DNA from: Pedobacter sp. MC2016-24
GTDB taxonomy: Bacteria; Bacteroidota; Bacteroidia; Sphingobacteriales; Sphingobacteriaceae
NCBI RefSeq assembly: GCF_015223055.1
Contig: NZ_JADFBX010000005.1
Coordinates: forward strand, 62,001-126,000
Direction of reading: 5' to 3'
Length of the DNA: 64,000 nucleotides
The translations under genes were made by a program, and so were the position numbers. This document shows positions 18,738 through 27,877 of this stretch, piece by piece. A model generated the notes under the pieces. The model made no database searches, was not told where the DNA came from, and saw nothing but the letters and a program-made list of their open reading frames with translations. How positions within the stretch are numbered: position 1 is the first letter of the stretch; every line of letters begins with the position of its first letter.

Positions 18738-18938
18738 CTACAGCTCATCCACAATTTCAGCAACTCGGCCTACCTGCCCATCTTCCAGTCGCACTTTAAT
18801 ACCCCTGGAATGAAAAGGTGCCGAAGTTAACAAATTGGCGACAATACCCCGGGTTAATTTACCGCTCCGCTGATCCTTCTTCAGGATAATATCTACCTCC
18901 AATCCTGGATAAATGTCTTTTCTATTTTTTCCGTCCAT
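18738..18938 (-). CDS. YwbE family small protein
   Basis: The 66-aa protein is almost entirely the YwbE domain: PGLEVDIILKKDQRSGKLT followed by GIVANLLTSAPFHSRGIKVRL. The family is widespread and short; its function is unknown. It starts 14 bp after uvrB ends, so it is probably cotranscribed with uvrB. Confidence 0.85.
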   Translation of the reverse strand: MDGKNRKDIYPGLEVDIILKKDQRSGKLTRGIVANLLTSAPFHSRGIKVRLEDGQVGRVAEIVDEL

Positions 18939-18952
18939 TCGTATTTCTCAAT

Positions 18953-21004
18953 TTACAAACTTACGCTTTTACCAAATCTTTCTTCAAACAACTTTTCCAT
19001 CGCAAACATTTCGTCCCTTAAGCGCGCTGCAAGCAGGAAGTCCATATCCTTAGCGGCTTTAGCCATTTCCTTCCGGGTTTTATCGATCGACTTCTGCATT
19101 TCTGGTTTGGTCATATATTGTACAATAGGATCGGCAGCCATACTCACCTCATCTACTTCAACATATGGTTTACCTCGTTTGTTTTCACCAGAAGAGAAAT
19201 CCAATACGGAAGTCTGCTCAATGATGGCTTCACGGCTTTTACCAACTGTCTTTGGCACAATACCATTTTCCTGATTGTAAATGACCTGCTTTTCCCGGCG
19301 CCTGTTGGTCTCATCAATGGTTCGCTCCATAGACTCGGTTATTTTATCTGCATACATAATCACCCGGCCCCGATCGTTACGTGCTGCACGACCAATGGTT
19401 TGGATCAGCGCACGATCAGACCGTAAAAAACCTTCCTTATCGGCATCCAGAATAGCCACAAAGGATACTTCAGGTAAATCCAATCCCTCCCGAAGCAGGT
19501 TGATTCCGATCAGGACATCAAATTCGCCCAGCCTTAAGCCCCTCAGAATCTCTACCCGTTCCAGGGTTTTCACCTCAGAGTGAATATAGCGTACCTTGAT
19601 GTTCAGACGATCCATATATTTGGTGAGCTCCTCGGCCATTCTTTTGGTGAGTGTAGTCACCAATACCCGGTCGCCCATTTTTATAGTCTTATCAATCTCG
19701 TCCAGTAAGTCATCCACCTGGTTGATCGCCGGTCTCACTTCAATTAAAGGATCCAGCAGGCCTGTTGGTCTGATGACCTGTTCCACTACGATACCTTCTG
19801 ATTTTTGCAATTCATAATCCGCGGGTGTAGCACTCACATAAATCGTTTGTGGTGCTAACCTTTCAAACTCATCAAAATTCAGCGGACGGTTGTCCAGGGC
19901 AGAAGGCAAACGGAAACCGTATTCTACCAATGACATTTTACGCGACCGGTCACCACCATACATAGCCCTGATCTGTGGTACAGTCACATGACTTTCGTCA
20001 ATCACCATCAGGTAATCATCGGGAAAATAATCCAGCAAACAAAAGGGACGCATACCGGCAGCACGACCATCAAAAAACCGCGAATAATTCTCAATACCGG
20101 AACAATAGCCCAGTTCCTTCATCATTTCGATATCAAAGTTCACCCTTTCTTCCAACCGCTTGGCTTCAATCAGGTGCCGGTCTCCAATCAATTGATTTTT
20201 ACGGATCTCCAACTCTTCCTGTATACCCCAAATGGATGAGGTGAACCTATCCTTTGGCGTAACAAACAGATTAGCCGGATACACCGCCATATCCTCCAGT
20301 TTCTCCAATGTCTTTCCCGTTACCGGATCAATCACACTCAATTCCTCAATATCATCCCCAAAAAAAGAAATCCGGTAAGCACTATCCAGGTAAGCCGGAA
20401 AAATATCTACAGTGTCTCCTTTAACCCGAAATGTCCCGCGTTTGAAATCAGTAGTGGTACGGGCATATAAAATCTCGACAAGGCTATGTAAAAAAGAGTT
20501 TCTGGAAATACGGGTACCTACAGAAAAACGAAACACAGATTTAGAGAAATCTTCAGGATTACCCATACCATAAATGCAGGAAATGGACGATACCACAATG
20601 ACATCTCTTCGCCCGGACATCAGGGCTGAGGTTGTCCGGAGCCGGAGCTTTTCGATCTCTTCATTAATGCTTAAATCTTTTTCTATATAAGTGTTGCTAC
20701 TGGCAATGAATGCCTCAGGCTGATAATAATCGTAATAGGAAACGAAATAGTTGACTGCATTTTCCGGAAAGAATTGTTTAAACTCACCGTAAAGTTGTGC
20801 AGCTAATGTTTTATTGTGACTTAAAATCAGGGTCGGCTTTTGCGTTTCCTGAATCACATTGGCAATGGTAAACGTCTTTCCAGAACCGGTTACACCAAGC
20901 AGCGTTTGGTAATGTTCATCGTTATTCACGCCTTCTACCAATTGTTTAATGGCAGCAGGCTGATCTCCTGTAGGTCTGTAATCAGAAACAATTTTAAACT
21001 TCAT
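18953..21004 (-). CDS. uvrB: Excinuclease ABC subunit B
   Basis: The 683-aa protein is UvrB, the damage-verifying helicase-like subunit of nucleotide excision repair. It has the Walker A GVTGSGKTF (near 38-46), the beta-hairpin region YYQPEAFI, DESHVTVPQIR (Walker B), motif V/VI sequences LREGLDLPEVSFVAILDAD and QTIGRAARN, and a C-terminal UVR domain that binds UvrC. Length is normal. A TATATTTG -7 box lies about 70 bp upstream on the minus strand (21071-21078). Confidence 0.98.
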   Translation of the reverse strand: MKFKIVSDYRPTGDQPAAIKQLVEGVNNDEHYQTLLGVTGSGKTFTIANVIQETQKPTLILSHNKTLAAQLYGEFKQFFPENAVNYFVSYYDYYQPEAFIASSNTYIEKDLSINEEIEKLRLRTTSALMSGRRDVIVVSSISCIYGMGNPEDFSKSVFRFSVGTRISRNSFLHSLVEILYARTTTDFKRGTFRVKGDTVDIFPAYLDSAYRISFFGDDIEELSVIDPVTGKTLEKLEDMAVYPANLFVTPKDRFTSSIWGIQEELEIRKNQLIGDRHLIEAKRLEERVNFDIEMMKELGYCSGIENYSRFFDGRAAGMRPFCLLDYFPDDYLMVIDESHVTVPQIRAMYGGDRSRKMSLVEYGFRLPSALDNRPLNFDEFERLAPQTIYVSATPADYELQKSEGIVVEQVIRPTGLLDPLIEVRPAINQVDDLLDEIDKTIKMGDRVLVTTLTKRMAEELTKYMDRLNIKVRYIHSEVKTLERVEILRGLRLGEFDVLIGINLLREGLDLPEVSFVAILDADKEGFLRSDRALIQTIGRAARNDRGRVIMYADKITESMERTIDETNRRREKQVIYNQENGIVPKTVGKSREAIIEQTSVLDFSSGENKRGKPYVEVDEVSMAADPIVQYMTKPEMQKSIDKTRKEMAKAAKDMDFLLAARLRDEMFAMEKLFEERFGKSVSL

Positions 21005-21070
21005 CCGGTGTTCTTTTAATGTTGCGCATCGCCAGGAATCTTGGTTGCTAAGCTAAACCGCAATTAAGAT

Positions 21071-21078
21071 CAAATATA
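21071..21078 (-). promoter_or_regulatory. Candidate -7 box of uvrB
   Basis: Minus-strand TATATTTG exactly matches TAnnTTTG. No convincing -33 element is at the right distance. Confidence 0.35.
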
Positions 21079-21174
21079 AGGATAATTTAGGTCAGGCTTT
21101 TGGCCGCGTAAAGGATAAAACATTGGGGTGACAGAGAAAGTTTTAAATAAAAAATACCTCAGAAAAATTGTCTG

Positions 21175-21182
21175 TACCTTTG
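21175..21182 (+). promoter_or_regulatory. Candidate -7 box of the HAD gene
   Basis: TACCTTTG matches TAnnTTTG and lies 18 bp before the ATG at 21201. No -33 TTG is at 17-21 bp. Confidence 0.35.
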
Positions 21183-21200
21183 CGACATAATAAGGAACTT

Positions 21201-21890
21201 ATGATCAAACATATATTTTTCGACCTCGATCATACCATTTGGGATTTTGATAGAAACGCAGAGGAAACACTGACAGAACTTTATGAACAGTATGCATTGC
21301 AAAAACTGGGCTTAAGCTCTTGCACGGAATTCATTGAGGTATATACGGCAAACAACCACCTGCTCTGGGCAGAATACCATATCGGAAAAATCACCAAAGA
21401 AACATTGCGCTCTGAACGTTTCAGCAAAACATTTATTCAACTGGGTATTCATCCAGACCACATACCGCAGCAATTTGAGGACGATTATGTCCGCATGACA
21501 CCCACCAAAACAAATTTATTTGAGGGTTCAACAAAGGTACTAAGCTATCTTCAACAGAAATTCGACCTGCACATCATCTCCAATGGATTTAAAGAAAGTA
21601 CTTTAATGAAAATGGACCGCTCAGCATTAAATCCTTATTTTAAAAATGTGATCATTTCTGAAGATGTAGGCGTTAACAAGCCCCATCAAGCAATTTTTGA
21701 ATATGCCTTACAAAAAGCCGGGGCCTCCAAAACAGAAAGTATCATGATTGGCGACAGCCTGGAAGCTGACATCATAGGCGCTAAGAATTTTGGTATGCAG
21801 GCCATCTTTTTCAACCCCAATAAAAAGGAAGCTCCTGATTATGTAGACTGGCAGATCCACCACCTGGAAGAATTATTGCTCCATTTTTAA
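21201..21890 (+). CDS. YjjG-type HAD pyrimidine nucleotidase
   Basis: The 229-aa protein has HAD motif I as FFDLDHTIWDF near the N-terminus, motif II at IISNGF (near 130), a conserved Lys in the GVNKPHQAIFEYAL region and motif III/IV as IMIGDSLEADIIGAKNFGM. This matches YjjG noncanonical-pyrimidine nucleotidases, which clear damaged dUMP/dTMP analogues. I start at 21201 (MIKHIFF) rather than an upstream in-frame ATG because the family begins directly with the first strand. It lies 37 bp before the flippase gene. Confidence 0.88.
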   Translation: MIKHIFFDLDHTIWDFDRNAEETLTELYEQYALQKLGLSSCTEFIEVYTANNHLLWAEYHIGKITKETLRSERFSKTFIQLGIHPDHIPQQFEDDYVRMTPTKTNLFEGSTKVLSYLQQKFDLHIISNGFKESTLMKMDRSALNPYFKNVIISEDVGVNKPHQAIFEYALQKAGASKTESIMIGDSLEADIIGAKNFGMQAIFFNPNKKEAPDYVDWQIHHLEELLLHF

Positions 21891-21893
21891 ACA

Positions 21894-21922
21894 TTGATTT
21901 GCCGTCAATTTTCTCATCTTTG
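21894..21922 (+). promoter_or_regulatory. Candidate promoter of the polysaccharide cluster
   Basis: TTG (21894-21896), 18 bp, then CATCTTTG, one mismatch from TAnnTTTG. The start codon of the flippase follows 5 bp later, so a transcript from here would have almost no leader. Confidence 0.4.
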
Positions 21923-21927
21923 CAACA

Positions 21928-23268
21928 ATGAAAATCCCGGGAATTAAAGGTTTTGACGAAGCAGCCTTCAACAAGTATTTAAAAAACACCAGCTGGCTGA
22001 TGTTCGGAAAAATACTTAGCATGGTCATCAGTTTTGTCATCATACGGTACCTCGGACCGGTATCTTTTGGTGACCTGAGCTTTGCCGATGCACTGACAGC
22101 CATTGTAGCTGCTGTGGGTACCTTAGGACTCGACACCTTCATCATCCGGGAAATCATCAATCATCCGGAAAAAAGAGACGAAATACTAGGCACTTCCCTG
22201 GCTTTGCGTATTGCTGTAAATCTATTGCTCATCCCAATAGCAGTCGGCATTTATCTCGCATTTCATACCCTAACAGAAAAACCGGGTAATCCATTAACCT
22301 GGATTGTTCTGCTCCTGGCATTTGCCGCATTTTTTAAATCGTTTAACATAATTGATTCTTATTATCAATCACAGGTACAATCCAAATATGTTGTTCATGT
22401 GCAAAATATTTGTGTTATTGTATCTGCGCTTGTCAAAGTATTACTGGTCTGGCTACAGGTTTCATTAATCTGGTTTGCCGCGGCCCTGGTTTTTGACGGT
22501 CTCATCCTTGCCCTTGGCTTGGTTGTCCTCTACCATAGCCATGGATTTAAAATGCGCAACTGGAACTTTAGCCAGAGTAGAGCGCGTTCCTTACTTAAAC
22601 AATCCTTCCCCCTGATACTGTCCGGCATCATGATCATTTTATACATGAAAATAGATATCCTGATGCTCAAAAGAAACGGCAGTACAGAAGTAGGGATTTA
22701 CGGTGCCGCCGCAAAAATCAGCGAAGCCTGGTATTTTATACCCACTGCCATCATCACTTCCGTTTTTCCTGCCATCATTCAGGCCAGAAAAACAGATATT
22801 GAACGTTACCATAAGAGATTGGGCAATTTATACGATTTACTGGTGTTCATCAGTGTTCCCATCGCTTTCATGGTCAGCTTTTTACATAACTTTATCATCA
22901 ACCTTTTGTACGGACATCAGTACGATGGAGCCGGACTCATGCTCGCCATACACATCTGGTCGGGTGTTTTCGTATTTCTGGGCAGTGCCAGTTCACAATA
23001 TTTGCTGGCAGAAGGGTACACCATGATTTCCTTTAAAAGAACAGCAGTAGGGGCGATCATCAACATTGGCCTGAACTTTTGGTTAATCCCCTTGTACGGT
23101 GGCGTCGGTGCTTCTATTGCCACACTGATTGCCTGCTTTTTCTCTACTTTCTGGATACTGCTGATCCCAAAAACAAGGCAACAGGGCGTCATGATGCTCA
23201 AATCCCTATTCCTGATTAGCCTGATCCAAAAACTTGTTCATTTCAATAGTGCCGGCAAACAGGCCTAA
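21928..23268 (+). CDS. Oligosaccharide flippase, Wzx/MATE-like
   Basis: The 446-aa polytopic protein belongs to the polysaccharide transporter family. It shows LMFGKILSMVISFVIIRYLGPVSFG near the N-terminus, a classic Wzx start, then YGAAAKISEAWYFIPTAI and FPAIIQARK in the middle. It should flip lipid-linked sugar units from the cytoplasmic to the periplasmic face of the inner membrane. It opens a seven-gene plus-strand cluster of surface-glycan genes. No Wzy-type polymerase is evident in the cluster. Confidence 0.9.
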   Translation: MKIPGIKGFDEAAFNKYLKNTSWLMFGKILSMVISFVIIRYLGPVSFGDLSFADALTAIVAAVGTLGLDTFIIREIINHPEKRDEILGTSLALRIAVNLLLIPIAVGIYLAFHTLTEKPGNPLTWIVLLLAFAAFFKSFNIIDSYYQSQVQSKYVVHVQNICVIVSALVKVLLVWLQVSLIWFAAALVFDGLILALGLVVLYHSHGFKMRNWNFSQSRARSLLKQSFPLILSGIMIILYMKIDILMLKRNGSTEVGIYGAAAKISEAWYFIPTAIITSVFPAIIQARKTDIERYHKRLGNLYDLLVFISVPIAFMVSFLHNFIINLLYGHQYDGAGLMLAIHIWSGVFVFLGSASSQYLLAEGYTMISFKRTAVGAIINIGLNFWLIPLYGGVGASIATLIACFFSTFWILLIPKTRQQGVMMLKSLFLISLIQKLVHFNSAGKQA

Positions 23269-23312
23269 ACGCAATTATTAGTTGATAAATTAGTTTTTTG
23301 CATTTAACATCT

Positions 23313-23320
23313 TACCTTTG
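23313..23320 (+). promoter_or_regulatory. Candidate -7 box before the methyltransferase-like gene
   Basis: TACCTTTG is an exact TAnnTTTG match, 31 bp before the ATG at 23352. The nearest TTG is only 12 bp upstream, so this is a weak promoter call. Confidence 0.35.
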
Positions 23321-23351
23321 AAATTCCAGACCCAATAATTCTGATCATTTT

Positions 23352-23999
23352 ATGTTGAAACGTGTATTATCACCCTATACCCTGTTAAATCCCGATAAAT
23401 TAAAAGTAATACTCTCCCTGGGATTCAAAGGTTATCTTGCTGAAAAGGGCTGGTTCAAGGCATTTGAAACGAAATCTTCGGTAGACTTCAATGGCGATCC
23501 CATTCCATGGGTAACCTACTCCTTCATCGATTTTATCAAAGAAAGAATTACCAAACAACACGATGTATTTGAATTCGGTTCAGGAAATTCTACACTTTTC
23601 TATTCAAAATATGCAAACCATGTTTCTGCTGTAGAGCATGATCAGGAATGGTATGAAAAATGCAAAAACACCAATCTTAACAATGCAGACCTGATCTATT
23701 GTGCACTGGAAACCGGGGGGGAATACTGCAAAAGTGCAAACACAACCGGCAAAAAATTCCATTTGATTATTGTAGATGGTCGCGACCGGGTAAATTGCTG
23801 TAAACAGGCCATCCAGGCTTTAACAGCCGATGGTGTGATTGTTTTGGATGATTCTGAAAGACCTAAATACCAGGAAGCCATTCATTTTTTAAAAGAAAAG
23901 GGCTTTAAACACATTGCATTTACCGGAATGGCGCCAGGCGTAATCTATGCAAAATCTACCTCTATATTTTACAAACCTGCCAATTCCATGGACATCTAA
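23352..23999 (+). CDS. SAM-dependent methyltransferase-like protein
   Basis: The 215-aa protein has a Rossmann-type motif I (DVFEFGSGNSTLFYSKYANHV), an acidic residue after strand 2 (AVEHDQEW), and LIIVDGRDRVNCCKQAI with VIVLDDSERPKYQ further on. The pattern resembles class I methyltransferases often found in glycan clusters. It could modify a sugar or an intermediate of the surface polysaccharide. The target is not evident, and loss of methyltransferase activity cannot be judged from sequence. It lies between flippase and glycosyltransferase genes. Confidence 0.7.
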   Translation: MLKRVLSPYTLLNPDKLKVILSLGFKGYLAEKGWFKAFETKSSVDFNGDPIPWVTYSFIDFIKERITKQHDVFEFGSGNSTLFYSKYANHVSAVEHDQEWYEKCKNTNLNNADLIYCALETGGEYCKSANTTGKKFHLIIVDGRDRVNCCKQAIQALTADGVIVLDDSERPKYQEAIHFLKEKGFKHIAFTGMAPGVIYAKSTSIFYKPANSMDI

Positions 24000-24010
24000 A
24001 CACGATTAAT

Positions 24011-24907
24011 ATGGAGCTTGCGCCAATTGTCTTATTTGTCTACAACCGACCAGAACATACTAAAAAAACCCTGGCTCATTTGCAGCAAAACAAACTGGCC
24101 CCGCAATCTCAGCTTTTCATCTTTTCTGATGGCCCTAAAAATAGTAAGGGGGCAGCAAAAGTAGAAGAAGTTAGGGCAATCATCCGGAACATTCCCGGTT
24201 TCCTGTCCGTCACGGTTATAGAACAAAAACAGAACTTCGGACTGGCAACGTCTGTAATCAACGGCGTAAGCAAGGTGCTGGAAAGCAATTCAAAAGTTAT
24301 TGTGCTGGAAGATGACCTCATCAGTGCTCCCGATTTCCTGGATTTCATGAACCAGGCACTCGAGACCTATAAAAATGAACAGAAAATATTTTCGGTATCT
24401 GGGTATAGCTACCCGCTTGACATCCTGAAGAAATATCCTTTCAGTGGTTATTTTTCCCATCGGGGATCATCCTGGAGCTGGGGTACCTGGGCCGACCGCT
24501 GGTCTGGCATCGACTGGGAGATTACAGACAAAGCAACATTTTTAAACAATAGCGCCTTGCAACAGGAATTTAACCAAACCGCTGGCCCCGATCTTTCCAA
24601 GATGCTCATCAGGCAACTAAACGGCGAAATTGACTCCTGGGCAATCCGCTTCGCTTACAGTGCATTTAAACAAAAAAAACTCCATGTTTTAGCTGCAAAA
24701 AATAAGATCAACAACATCGGTCACGACAATTCCGGCACCCATTCTCCTAAAACAGATAAGTACACGGTACCACTCGTCACAGAGGCTAAATATACTTTTC
24801 CCAACCCCATCCAGGTGGTGCCTGCCATCAAAAAAGCACTCCTTAAATTCCACACCAAACACATCCTCATTCGCCTGATACGCAAATTTTTTCCCTTAAA
24901 AAGATAA
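24011..24907 (+). CDS. Family 2-like glycosyltransferase
   Basis: The 298-aa protein opens APIVLFVYNRPEHTKKTLAHL, typical of GT-A sugar transferases of the GNT-I/GT2 kind. It continues with FIFSDGPKNSKG, NFGLATSVINGVS and VIVLEDDLISAPDFLDFMN; the EDD is the likely metal and nucleotide-sugar site. The later SSWSWGTWADRWSGIDW is common in these enzymes. It probably adds one sugar during assembly of the surface glycan. Donor unknown. Confidence 0.85.
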   Translation: MELAPIVLFVYNRPEHTKKTLAHLQQNKLAPQSQLFIFSDGPKNSKGAAKVEEVRAIIRNIPGFLSVTVIEQKQNFGLATSVINGVSKVLESNSKVIVLEDDLISAPDFLDFMNQALETYKNEQKIFSVSGYSYPLDILKKYPFSGYFSHRGSSWSWGTWADRWSGIDWEITDKATFLNNSALQQEFNQTAGPDLSKMLIRQLNGEIDSWAIRFAYSAFKQKKLHVLAAKNKINNIGHDNSGTHSPKTDKYTVPLVTEAKYTFPNPIQVVPAIKKALLKFHTKHILIRLIRKFFPLKR

Positions 24908-24947
24908 AATCATTACTTAACTTAGCCCATCGCAAAAATGCTAAAAT

Positions 24948-26045
24948 ATGAGCTTTAAGTACCCGGTATATCAGCCTTCTTTAAATGGTAACGAAAAAAA
25001 ATATGTGTTAGATTGTCTGGATTCAACCTGGATCTCTTCAAAAGGCAAGTACATTTCGGAGTTTGAAAACAAATTTGCAGCTTACATTGGCATTGAACAT
25101 GCTTTAGGCGCCAGTAATGGCACAGTAGCCTTGCACCTGGCCTTATTAACCCTGGGCATCAGGCCCGATGATGAAGTGATCGTTCCTACACTCACTTACA
25201 TTGCTTCAGTAAATGCGATCACTTATACCGGTGCAAAACCAGTATTTGTAGACTCAATAGCAGGAACCTGGCAAATCGATTATAATGATGTAAGAAAGAA
25301 AATCACGCCAAAAACTAAGGCCATCATGGCGGTCCACCTTTACGGCCATCCATGCGATATGGACGAGCTAATGGCCATATGTAAAGAACATGGAATCTTT
25401 TTAATAGAGGACGCGGCAGAGGCCTTCGGCACTTATTATAAAGGAAAGCATGCCGGAACTTTTGGAGATATCTCTATTTTTAGCTTCTTTGGCAATAAGA
25501 CCATTACCACTGGCGAAGGTGGGATGGTGGTGATGAATGACGAAACTTTATACAAAAGAGCGTTACACTTGCGCGGACAAGGTCTGGCTCAATACCGTGA
25601 GTACTGGCATGACATCGTAGGCTATAATTACCGCATGACCAATATCTGTGCAGCCATTGGTCTGGCACAACTGGAACAGGCAGATGGCTTTATTGCCCAG
25701 AAAAAGGCAATTGCAGCACAATATCGTGAAACCCTGAAAGGCTTACCACTGCAAGTTCATCAGGAAGCTAAAGATTGCGTTCATTCCTACTGGATGGTAT
25801 CTATCCTCACCAACAGCATCAAAGACCGTGATCCTTTAAGAGAATTTTTAAAAGAAAAAGGCATCGAAACCAGACCGGTATTTTACCCGGTACATACCAT
25901 GCCGATGTATGCCACATCTTATCAAAAACATGCTGTTGCAGAAGATATCGGCTGGCGCGGAATTAACTTACCCAGTTATCCGGCACTGACTACCGAAGAT
26001 GTAGATTACATCTGCAATGCCATTAAAGCTTATTTCAATGGATAA
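24948..26045 (+). CDS. DegT/DnrJ/EryC1/StrS sugar aminotransferase
   Basis: The 365-aa PLP enzyme carries the SNGTVALHLAL phosphate-binding segment, LIEDAAEAFGTYYKGK with Asp155, and the PLP Schiff-base Lys184 in FSFFGNKTITTGEGGM. This is the family that aminates keto-sugars on nucleotide carriers. Its length and motifs most resemble perosamine synthetases and PglE-like 4-aminotransferases. The next gene, an N-acetyltransferase of the PglD type, suggests the product is an N-acylated amino sugar. The dehydratase making the 4-keto substrate is not in the window. Confidence 0.92.
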   Translation: MSFKYPVYQPSLNGNEKKYVLDCLDSTWISSKGKYISEFENKFAAYIGIEHALGASNGTVALHLALLTLGIRPDDEVIVPTLTYIASVNAITYTGAKPVFVDSIAGTWQIDYNDVRKKITPKTKAIMAVHLYGHPCDMDELMAICKEHGIFLIEDAAEAFGTYYKGKHAGTFGDISIFSFFGNKTITTGEGGMVVMNDETLYKRALHLRGQGLAQYREYWHDIVGYNYRMTNICAAIGLAQLEQADGFIAQKKAIAAQYRETLKGLPLQVHQEAKDCVHSYWMVSILTNSIKDRDPLREFLKEKGIETRPVFYPVHTMPMYATSYQKHAVAEDIGWRGINLPSYPALTTEDVDYICNAIKAYFNG

Positions 26046-26048
26046 GCC

Positions 26049-26657
26049 ATGGAAAAACTATATATAATGGGCTGCGGCGGTCACGCAAGAAGCATTGCCG
26101 ATACGTATTTACAAAGGTATCCCGATGCTGAACTTACTTTTGTAGACCAGAATGCAAGGCCAGGTGAACGTGTTTTAGGCTTTAATCTCTTGCCTGAAGT
26201 AGATGACACTGAATTACAGGAAAATCCTGTCTTTATTGGCATCGGCGACAACGCTTCGCGTGCAGCAAGTTTTGAGCAATTTCACAAGCAAAACCTGGTC
26301 ACCATTATTTCAGCTTCGGCATACATCAGCCCCTCTGCTCATATAAGCCGCGGCTGTTTTGTCGGTAATTTTTGCCATATAGGCCCCGAAGCATTTGTGG
26401 ATGAGAATACCATTTTAAATACCGGAAGCGTTATAGAACATGGAGTACGGATTGGCAGGCATTCACATCTTGCACCCAACGTATCCGTATCCGGAAATAC
26501 AACGATTGGAAACCATGTGTTTGTTGGCGTAGGAGCGAGTATTATTGACAAGCTGAGCATATGTGACCACGTCATTATTGGCGCAGGCTCATGTGTCATC
26601 AAAGACATTACCGTTCCCGGAACCTATGCCGGCACACCCGTAAAAAAAATTAAATAG
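26049..26657 (+). CDS. NeuD/PglD family sugar acyltransferase
   Basis: The 202-aa protein has an N-terminal Rossmann-like part (MEKLYIMGCGGHARSIADTY) that binds the nucleotide sugar. A left-handed beta-helix of hexapeptide repeats follows from about residue 85. His131 in NTGSVIEHGVRIG occupies the place of the PglD catalytic base. It should transfer an acetyl (or formyl/other acyl) group to the amino sugar made by the preceding enzyme, which ends 3 bp upstream. Confidence 0.9.
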   Translation: MEKLYIMGCGGHARSIADTYLQRYPDAELTFVDQNARPGERVLGFNLLPEVDDTELQENPVFIGIGDNASRAASFEQFHKQNLVTIISASAYISPSAHISRGCFVGNFCHIGPEAFVDENTILNTGSVIEHGVRIGRHSHLAPNVSVSGNTTIGNHVFVGVGASIIDKLSICDHVIIGAGSCVIKDITVPGTYAGTPVKKIK

Positions 26658-27877
26658 TGGGGGAAGAAAAAAAAATAGCCATTTGGGGTTCCTACCTGAC
26701 CTGGGATGGGGGAATAGACTTTTTATGTTATCTGGTTAATGGCTTATATTCCGTACAGGATAAATATAAACTCAAATTCTATCTGATCCTGCCTTACGAC
26801 AACATTACCGAACTGAAAAGCTTCACACTTTCTGTATTGAATGCTGTTACTAAAGGCGGAAAAATCCAGTTAGGCGGTACAAATGTGAACGATAAAATCA
26901 GGGCAGCTTTTAAACAATACGACATTCCAGTAGAAATAGTTTACTACAATTACCTGCAAAAAAATGTAAATAAAAAGTTAAAAAAGCTAAAAATTGATGT
27001 GCTGTTCCCAGTTATAAAGTCCTTCAATTTTGACTTTGAAACTTCGTATGTATCCTACATCCCTGATTTGCAACATAAACACCTTCCCCATTTCTTCTCA
27101 GCAAAAGAAATCAAATTCAGGGACGAACGCTTTACGTCACTTTTGGATACCAGTAAAGCAGTTATTGTAAATGCATTGGCTGTTAAAGCAGATATTGAAA
27201 AACATTATGGGCAGACTTATAACGTATTCAGTCTTCCATTTTGCCCACCAGGACCATCTGCGGCATGGCAGATTTCAAACGAAACAGCTCAGTTGAGAAA
27301 ATTCAATCTACCTAAAAGATACTTTCTCATATCCAATCAGTTCTGGAAGCACAAAGACCACATTACCGCATTTAAAGCTTTCAACCTGCTGATTAAACAG
27401 CCCGGGTATGCAGATGTTAAGCTGCTTTGTACCGGACTTATGCAAGATCCGAGATTTCCGGAATATGTACAGGACTTAAAGGATTTCATTACGAATAATC
27501 AGTTACAGGATAAAATCCGTTTACTGGGTTACATCGCAAAAGAAGAGCAAATTGCTTTAATGAATCAGACAGACGCTTTAATTCAGCCCACTTTATTTGA
27601 AGGTGGCCCCGGTGGAGGTGCAGTGTACAATGCCATTGCCATGGGCACACGCTGCATCGTTTCTGATATTCCGGTAAACCTGGAAATAGACGACGATAAA
27701 ATCACTTTTTTTAAAGCGGCTTCGCCAGAAGATCTGGCCAGAAAAATGGCCCTGGTATTGAATACGCCATATCAGAAACCTACCCTTGCCTTGCTGCAGA
27801 AGGAAGGTCATGACAGAATGCAGGAATTGGGAGAAGCGCTCATCAAGGTAATGAAACAAGTAAATCCTACTTTATGA
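26657..27877 (+). CDS. Family 4-type glycosyltransferase (GTG start)
   Basis: The 406-aa protein is a GT-B fold transferase. Its N-terminal half begins KIAIWGSYLTWDGGIDFL, and the C-terminal donor half has YFLISNQFWKHKDH, LLGYIAKEEQIALMNQTDALIQPTLFEGGPGGGAVYNAIAMG. The GPGGG loop and the Glu of LFEGG are the GT4 nucleotide-sugar site. No ATG precedes the conserved start, so I accept the GTG at 26657, which shares one base with the TAG of the previous gene. It overlaps the next gene by 4 bp (ATGA). Confidence 0.9.
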   Translation: MGEEKKIAIWGSYLTWDGGIDFLCYLVNGLYSVQDKYKLKFYLILPYDNITELKSFTLSVLNAVTKGGKIQLGGTNVNDKIRAAFKQYDIPVEIVYYNYLQKNVNKKLKKLKIDVLFPVIKSFNFDFETSYVSYIPDLQHKHLPHFFSAKEIKFRDERFTSLLDTSKAVIVNALAVKADIEKHYGQTYNVFSLPFCPPGPSAAWQISNETAQLRKFNLPKRYFLISNQFWKHKDHITAFKAFNLLIKQPGYADVKLLCTGLMQDPRFPEYVQDLKDFITNNQLQDKIRLLGYIAKEEQIALMNQTDALIQPTLFEGGPGGGAVYNAIAMGTRCIVSDIPVNLEIDDDKITFFKAASPEDLARKMALVLNTPYQKPTLALLQKEGHDRMQELGEALIKVMKQVNPTL